Shown piece after piece: positions 51,316 through 56,421 of a stretch of DNA of 56,421 bases. Source of the DNA: JBLNCE01 sp050260415 (GTDB taxonomy: Bacteria > Bacillota > UBA4882 > JAAYXC01). Under the pieces are notes generated by a model, which was given only the letters and a program-made list of their open reading frames with translations, made no database searches and had not been told where the DNA came from. The position numbers and the translations under genes are program-made. Each line of letters begins with the position of its first letter. The first letter of the stretch is position 1. The stretch lies in the NCBI GenBank assembly GCA_050260415.1, contig JBLNCE010000153.1, forward strand, positions 1 to 56,421, read 5' to 3'.

Positions 51316-52686
51316 GTGTCCGTATCCCTTGCGCGCGCGCGGATAGATCCCATCCCGGCTTCGATCTGTGCTGATCTGCAGGCCGGGGGCTATGCCGCTT
51401 ATCTCGTCGGGGGCGCGGTCAGGGACTTACTACGCGGCGCTGCCCCGTCGGACTGGGATGTGGCCACCTCCGCCCGTCCGGAGGAGATCCTCGCGCTCTT
51501 TCCCGGGAGCCTGCCCACGGGGCTGAAGTACGGCACCGTGACCGTGAGGCGCGGCGGGATGGAGATCGAGGTCACCACCTTTCGGGGCGAGGGGGCATAT
51601 AGCGACGGACGCCACCCCGACGCCGTCACCTTCGGGGTATCCATCGAGGAGGATCTATCCCGGCGCGATTTCACCGTCAACGCCATGGCCTACGACCCGA
51701 TCGCCGGCCGCCTTGTCGACCCGTGCGGCGGCATGCGCGACCTGAAAAGGCGGATCCTGCGGACGGTGGGCGCCCCCGCCGCCCGTTTCGGCGAAGATGC
51801 CCTGCGCATGTTGAGGCTTTATCGCTTGGCCACCACTTTGGGCCTGCGGCCCGACCGCGCGGCGGAGAGGGCGATTACGCCGTCCCTCCTGGCCCGGGTA
51901 AGCCCCGAGCGGATCAATGGCGAACTGACCAAGATCCTCCTGGCCGCCTTCTCCGGGGTGGGATTGCGGGGCCTGGTATCCTCGGGCCTCATGGCGGAGA
52001 TCATCCCCGAACTGCTCGCGGGCGCCGGTGCCCAGGGGTCGTTTCACCGCCACGACGTCCTGCGCCATTCGCTGATCGCCGCCGAGACCATCCGGCCGGA
52101 ACTGCGTCTCAGACTGGCCGCGCTCCTGCACGACGTGGGTAAACCCGCCGCGCGGGTCGTGATCCGGGGCGAAGTCCATTTCTACGGACATGACGAGATC
52201 GGCGCCGAGATGGCGCGGGAGATCCTGGGGTGGCTCCGCTATCCGGGCGATCTCACCGAGACGGTCGCGCGCCTCGTGCGCCTGCATATGTTCCAGTTGA
52301 CCGTCCATCCCTCGGACGCTTCGTTGCGCCACCTGCTCAACAAGGCCGGCAGCCCGGAATGCCTGCGGGATCTGGTGGAACTCCGCCGCGCCGATGTGGT
52401 CGCCACCGGCCGCACTTGCTGGCAGGCGGCAGAGGTGTGGCGCGAGTTGAGGGATCGGGTCGAGGAGGTTCTGGCCGCCGGCGCCGCCTTTTCCCTGCGC
52501 GACCTGGCGATCGACGGCGCCGATGTCATGCGCCTCCTGGGACTGGCGCCCGGACCCGAGGTGGGGCGGGTGCTGAACCAACTCCTGGACAGGGTGCTGG
52601 AGGATCCGGCGCTGAATGAACGGGAGGCTTTGCTGCGCGTCGTGAAGGATCTGCCACGGACATGCACCGGAACCGGGGAATCATGA
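51316..52686 (+). CDS. cca: CCA tRNA nucleotidyltransferase with HD domain
   Basis: A 456-residue class II nucleotidyltransferase. The head domain has LVGGAVRDLL (GGxxR at 32-36) and DxD at D46/D48 in PSDWDVATSA, then RRDFTVNAMAYD and the template segment EDALRMLRLYRLA. It adds or repairs the CCA end of tRNAs. A C-terminal HD phosphohydrolase domain (HRHDVLRHSL, LLHDVGK) suggests additional 2',3'-cyclic phosphatase or phosphodiesterase activity, as in E. coli-type enzymes. GTG 51316 follows GGGGGGAGG. Its end overlaps the convergent small gene by 6 bp. Confidence 0.93.
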   Translation: MSVSLARARIDPIPASICADLQAGGYAAYLVGGAVRDLLRGAAPSDWDVATSARPEEILALFPGSLPTGLKYGTVTVRRGGMEIEVTTFRGEGAYSDGRHPDAVTFGVSIEEDLSRRDFTVNAMAYDPIAGRLVDPCGGMRDLKRRILRTVGAPAARFGEDALRMLRLYRLATTLGLRPDRAAERAITPSLLARVSPERINGELTKILLAAFSGVGLRGLVSSGLMAEIIPELLAGAGAQGSFHRHDVLRHSLIAAETIRPELRLRLAALLHDVGKPAARVVIRGEVHFYGHDEIGAEMAREILGWLRYPGDLTETVARLVRLHMFQLTVHPSDASLRHLLNKAGSPECLRDLVELRRADVVATGRTCWQAAEVWRELRDRVEEVLAAGAAFSLRDLAIDGADVMRLLGLAPGPEVGRVLNQLLDRVLEDPALNEREALLRVVKDLPRTCTGTGES

Positions 52687-52845
52687 CCGCTTCATCTGGA
52701 AGACCATTTTGCCCCGGGATAGCTGAAGCGCCAGGGCAATAACGAAGATATCCAGGTCAAGCGGAAAGGATACCCCCTCTTCGATTCCGGAGGGCAGCGA
52801 ATACGCCAGCGCGATCTGGGCCTGCAAGGCCTGCTCTTCGGCCAT
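52681..52845 (-). CDS. Small protein of unknown function
   Basis: I do not recognise this 54-residue product (AEEQALQAQIALAYSLPSG, then a hydrophobic segment LDLDIFVIALALQLSRGK). AGAGGGG lies 8 bp before ATG 52845, and the frame is free of stops to an upstream ATG, but the extension is low in quality. It ends 6 bp inside the cca gene on the opposite strand. The good ribosome binding site is the main support for it being real. Confidence 0.5.
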   Translation of the reverse strand: MAEEQALQAQIALAYSLPSGIEEGVSFPLDLDIFVIALALQLSRGKMVFQMKRS

Positions 52846-53009
52846 ATCTTTTCCCCTCTTCCGTCCATCATATTTTCCGGGCGCCCGCCGCTCCTCGGGC
52901 CGCGGGCATACTTGGCGGGAGGATCCGCGCGTTTGCCCGCGCGGTAAGCAGGAGCGGGCATAAAGTATGACGAAGTTGTCACGGAACCGCTTTTTGGGAG
53001 GCGTCGGCG

Positions 53010-55697
53010 ATGCGCAGAGCAACGTGGGTACTGGCGGGTCTGATTGTCCTTGCGGGGATAATCCTGCTTTCGGGGACGAACTTCTTTACCGATTGGTTAT
53101 GGTTCAAGAGCCTCGGGTTCACCGGCGTCTTCTGGACCAGCTTCTTGACCAACTGGGCCGTTCGCCTGACGGTTTTCGCCTTGACCTTCCTCTTTTTGCT
53201 GGCCAATTTCGGCTTGGCCCTGAGAGCGTTCAAACGCTTAACGCCTCAAGAGGACAGTATCCTGCACCAGCTGCAACTCGATGAACTGCCGCTTCCCCTG
53301 CTCAATCTGGCGGCCAGCGCGGTACTGGCGTTCTTTATCAGCGCGGCCCTGAATCCCGGCTGGACCGTCGTGCAGCAGTTCCTGCATCCCGTCAGCGCGG
53401 GGGTCCAGGATCCCGTCTTCCGTTTGGACCTCGGCTATTATCTCTTCCGTTTTCCCGTCTGGCAGAGTCTCAACCGGTTTCTACAAAGCCTCTTCTGGGT
53501 GGCCTTGCTCGGCGCCGGCTTGGTTTATTGGGTTACCAGGGCATTCTGGCGCCAGGGCCATACCTACGCTCTCTGGCCGCAGGCCAAGACCCACCTGACC
53601 ATGCTGGCGATCTGTCTTTTTGGGGCCAAGATCTGGGGCTATATCCTGGCGCGCCAGGGGTTGCTCCTCACGGACAACGGGCTGGTGACGGGGATCGATT
53701 ATACCGCGGCGCACGTCCGGTTGCCCGTCTATAACCTCCTCGCGCTGATTGCCGCCCTCTGTATCGCGATCCTCATCGCCGGCTTGTTCCGCCGGGGTAT
53801 CAAGCTGTTAATCGGCGGGGTCGGCCTGCTCCTGCTTTCCTCGTTTATCCTGGGGGGTATCCTGCCCGGCCTGGTCAAGGCGATTGTGGTCAAGCCGAAC
53901 GAATACACCAAGGAACAGGCCTATATCGAACGTCACATCGAATCCACCAGGCGGGCCTTCGGGCTCGATCGGTTCATCGTGCGCGATTATCCCTTGGGCA
54001 AGGGAAGCGAAACAATCAGCCTGGACAGCCCCACCTTGTCCAACCTGCGATTGTGGGATTTCCGCCTGCTCAAGCTCTCTTACGAACAACTCCAGACCTT
54101 GCGTCCTTACTACACCTTTACTGATATCGACATCGACCGCTATACCATCGGCGGCCGCCAGCGCCAGGTCATGCTCTCCGCGCGCGAACTCGACCCAAGC
54201 CAATTGCCCGCCAATGCGCAGAACTGGGTCAACCTCCATCTTGCCTATACCCACGGCTATGGCGTGGCCTTGAACAGCGTGAGCGAGGTAAACCAGGAAG
54301 GCCAGCCGGTGTTCCTCGTGGGCAACATCCCGCCGGTCGTGGCGCCGGGTACCGGCCTGTCCGCGCTGAAGCAGCCGCAGTTGTACTTCGGCGAGACCCA
54401 GAACGGTTATATCGTGGTCCCCAACGGCAACGAGGAATTCGACTACCCCACGGAGACCGGGGAGAGGCGCACCAATTACGCCGGCCGTGACGGGGTGCCG
54501 CTTTCTTCCTTCTGGGCGCGCTTGCTTTTTGCCCTGCGCTTTGGCGACTTTAAGATCCTTCTCTCCGAGTACGTGCAGCCTGAGCAGAGCAAGGTCCTGT
54601 TCTACCGCGGGATTCGCGAGCGGGTGCGAAAACTGGCTCCGTTCCTGGACCTGGACGGCGATCCTTACATCGTCATGGCGGACGGGCGCCTGTACTGGAT
54701 CATCGATGCCTATACCTACAGCAGTTATTACCCTTACGCGGCCCGGCACGATCGGACGGGCGTCAATTACGTCCGAAACTCGGTCAAGGTTATCGTGGAC
54801 GCTTATGAGGGCGTTACAAAGTTCTACATCGTCGACGAGACGGATCCGATCATCGGAGTCTGGCGGCGCATCTTCCCCAAGCTCTTTGCCCCGCTGGGTG
54901 AGATGCCGGCCGGCCTCAGGGAGCACCTCCGTTATCCCGAGGGCATCTTCCGCATCCAGCGCGACATGCTGCTCACTTACCACATGACGGATAGCAAGAC
55001 TTACTTTCGCAAGGAAGATACCTGGGCCATCCCCACCGAGACGCATGGCGAGGCGGAGGAGGAACTCATTCCCTACTACGTGACCTTGCGTCTACCCGGC
55101 CAGGATAAGGGAGAATTCGTCCTGATCCAACCCCTGCGGCCGGGCGCCGCCAGGCGGATGAATATGGTCGCCTGGATGGCGGCGCGCTGCGACCCGGAGC
55201 ACTATGGCCAGGTCTTGGTCTACCTCCTGCCCAAGGACCGGATCGTCTACGGACCGATCCAGGTCCAAGGCCGCATCTCACAAAATCCGGAGATTTCGAA
55301 ACTCCATACCCTCTGGGGCCAGCATCAGTCGCGGGTCGACCGGGGCAATCTGCTCGTCCTGCCCTTCGCGGGAGACGTCCTCTATGTGGAGCCCACGTTC
55401 ATCGTCTCCAACCAGGGGCAGCAACCCGAGTTGAAGCTGGTGGTCCTGGTCTTCAAAGACCGGATCGTGTACGGCAGTACTCTGCCTGAAGCCTTGGCGC
55501 AACTGACCGGCATGGCGCCGCCGTCCGCCGTTCCGGGCGCCGCCACCGGGCCAAGCGAGGCCAAACCCATTCAAGCGACGCAGGACGAGATGGTACGGCT
55601 CATACAAGAACTCGAACAGGCCATCCGCGCGCAGCAAGACGCCATCAAGCGGCAAGAGGGGATCCTGGCGGATCTCAGGCGGCAGGTGGGGAGGTAG
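53010..55697 (+). CDS. UPF0182-family membrane protein
   Basis: The 895-residue protein has seven to eight hydrophobic helices in residues 1-300, a large soluble domain (NEYTKEQAYIERHIESTRRAFGLD to LPKDRIVYGPIQVQGRI) thought to be extracellular, and a C-terminal coiled coil (TQDEMVRLIQELEQAIRAQQDAIKRQEG). This layout is that of UPF0182 (COG1615), which is widespread in Actinobacteria and Bacillota and has no established function. ATG 53010 follows GGGAGG by 8 bp. It starts 164 bp from the divergent small gene. Confidence 0.92.
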   Translation: MRRATWVLAGLIVLAGIILLSGTNFFTDWLWFKSLGFTGVFWTSFLTNWAVRLTVFALTFLFLLANFGLALRAFKRLTPQEDSILHQLQLDELPLPLLNLAASAVLAFFISAALNPGWTVVQQFLHPVSAGVQDPVFRLDLGYYLFRFPVWQSLNRFLQSLFWVALLGAGLVYWVTRAFWRQGHTYALWPQAKTHLTMLAICLFGAKIWGYILARQGLLLTDNGLVTGIDYTAAHVRLPVYNLLALIAALCIAILIAGLFRRGIKLLIGGVGLLLLSSFILGGILPGLVKAIVVKPNEYTKEQAYIERHIESTRRAFGLDRFIVRDYPLGKGSETISLDSPTLSNLRLWDFRLLKLSYEQLQTLRPYYTFTDIDIDRYTIGGRQRQVMLSARELDPSQLPANAQNWVNLHLAYTHGYGVALNSVSEVNQEGQPVFLVGNIPPVVAPGTGLSALKQPQLYFGETQNGYIVVPNGNEEFDYPTETGERRTNYAGRDGVPLSSFWARLLFALRFGDFKILLSEYVQPEQSKVLFYRGIRERVRKLAPFLDLDGDPYIVMADGRLYWIIDAYTYSSYYPYAARHDRTGVNYVRNSVKVIVDAYEGVTKFYIVDETDPIIGVWRRIFPKLFAPLGEMPAGLREHLRYPEGIFRIQRDMLLTYHMTDSKTYFRKEDTWAIPTETHGEAEEELIPYYVTLRLPGQDKGEFVLIQPLRPGAARRMNMVAWMAARCDPEHYGQVLVYLLPKDRIVYGPIQVQGRISQNPEISKLHTLWGQHQSRVDRGNLLVLPFAGDVLYVEPTFIVSNQGQQPELKLVVLVFKDRIVYGSTLPEALAQLTGMAPPSAVPGAATGPSEAKPIQATQDEMVRLIQELEQAIRAQQDAIKRQEGILADLRRQVGR

Positions 55698-55730
55698 TTC
55701 ACTGGCATCGGGTCGGCATCGGAATCGAAG

Positions 55731-56411
55731 TCATCGGCAGAAGCGCATATAGATCCCTGAGATGAACGCCCACCGCCGGTACGCGCGGCGGAATCCCTTC
55801 GGCGCGGCCTGGTAGTTCTCGACGGCTTCTCCAAACATGGCCCTGGCGCCGGCGCGATCGCCGGCGGCGAGCAGCACCCGTCCAGCCCGGTAGAAAACCG
55901 GCGGCGAGCCATAAGTAAGGATCCGTTCCTTGAATTCCTCGAGCGCGGCCCGATCGCGCGTTTTGTCACGTAAGCCGATGGCGAGGAGGTGATAATAAGG
56001 CTCACCGTAACCCACCTTTGGATTGAGCGTGACCGCTTGCTCCAGAGCCTTTTGCGCTTCCGCGCCGCGTCCCAGCAAATGATAGCATGCCCCGAGCAGG
56101 CTGTGCAGCCTGGCGGAGTCCGGCATGCGCGCGCGGGCCTTTTCCAAGAGAGGCAGGGCGCGATCAACCCGGCCCTGCTCCATGTGGATGGCGCCCAGCT
56201 CAAGCTGGGAGTTGGCGTCGGCCGGATTTAGGCGGATCGTTTCGACGAGGCGCGCCACATGGCGCCTTCGCCGAAAAGGCGCGGTAAAGTCCGGCAACAG
56301 CCCGATGAAACGGCGATCGATGACCAAATAGGCCAGTGCCAGCAAGGCCAGGACTAGTAGAGGATTCCCCATCAATCGCCAGAGCAGGGAACTAAGCAGA
56401 TAATACCACAC
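55731..56411 (-). CDS. Membrane-anchored TPR protein
   Basis: The 226-residue product has an N-terminal hydrophobic helix (LLVLALLALAYLVIDRRF, about 18-35) followed by TPR repeats: NPADANSQLELGAIHMEQGRVDRALPLLEKA, PDSARLHSLLGACYHLLGRGAEAQKALEQA and later units. It would act as a protein-binding scaffold at the membrane. GTG 56411 is taken as the start. The window ends 10 bp upstream, so the ribosome binding site is not seen and the gene could begin further out. It converges on the UPF0182 gene. Confidence 0.75.
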   Translation of the reverse strand: MWYYLLSSLLWRLMGNPLLVLALLALAYLVIDRRFIGLLPDFTAPFRRRRHVARLVETIRLNPADANSQLELGAIHMEQGRVDRALPLLEKARARMPDSARLHSLLGACYHLLGRGAEAQKALEQAVTLNPKVGYGEPYYHLLAIGLRDKTRDRAALEEFKERILTYGSPPVFYRAGRVLLAAGDRAGARAMFGEAVENYQAAPKGFRRAYRRWAFISGIYMRFCR

Positions 56412-56421
56412 CGGCGAACCC

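Noticed and set aside
1..56421. CRISPR arrays, tRNA/rRNA genes, transposase or integrase genes
   Set aside because: Looked for by eye on both strands; no regularly spaced repeat array, tRNA-like T-loop context outside the T-box, or transposase-like protein was seen.

Overview
The window is a GC-rich, gene-dense bacterial chromosome segment with many GTG and TTG starts and strong GGAGG-type ribosome binding sites. A tRNA-Val T-box leader, a yybP-ykoY leader, a neighbouring spoVB-like/mazG pair (the yabM-yabN order of Bacillus), three spore-cortex or LysM-type wall hydrolases and a CheC-family protein all point to a Bacillota (Firmicute) lineage that probably sporulates. One secreted protein (34899-35879) looks like an outer-membrane beta-barrel. 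If that is right, the host is a diderm Bacillota, for example Limnochordia-like. The placement is inference.

Region 1 (1-15,928) is a metal-homeostasis island. After the tail of a sensor kinase come four cation P-type ATPases, each with its own kind of control: a CsoR copper repressor with a palindromic operator (302-2571); a leader that resembles the NiCo (czcD) riboswitch with an overlapping terminator (2568-5514); an ArsR/CadC-type repressor carrying both classical zinc/cadmium sites (6788-9568); and a clear yybP-ykoY manganese riboswitch (12933-15928). Between them lie a ketopantoate-reductase-like gene, an S15 lipoprotein hydrolase and a membrane-embedded LuxR-type regulator.

Region 2 (15,929-26,100) starts with about 1.1 kb of repetitive non-coding DNA. 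It continues with a GH2 beta-mannosidase, an MFS transporter that abuts a remnant of a flavodiiron protein, the mazG/spoVB pair, a small HMA-like protein lacking CxxC, a CheC-like protein and a LysM-SleB hydrolase.

Region 3 (26,080-37,366) holds an M23 LysM peptidase just downstream of rho, then rho, a cysteine-rich protein, cheB, several secreted or lipid-anchored proteins, a polytopic chemoreceptor, a small DMT transporter and the putative beta-barrel.

Region 4 (37,518-56,421) holds purQ and a purS-purL fusion, GNAT and Nudix genes overlapping by 4 bp, a degenerate M28-like membrane protein, a DUF401 permease, a second chemoreceptor, T-box-valS, a second SleB-type hydrolase, a CCA-adding enzyme, a UPF0182 membrane protein and a TPR protein.

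Several dispersed repeats sit directly after gene ends: around 9565/16038, 9747/51217 and 43778/47651, plus a palindromic unit at 5659-5791. No tRNA, rRNA, CRISPR array or intact transposase gene was seen.
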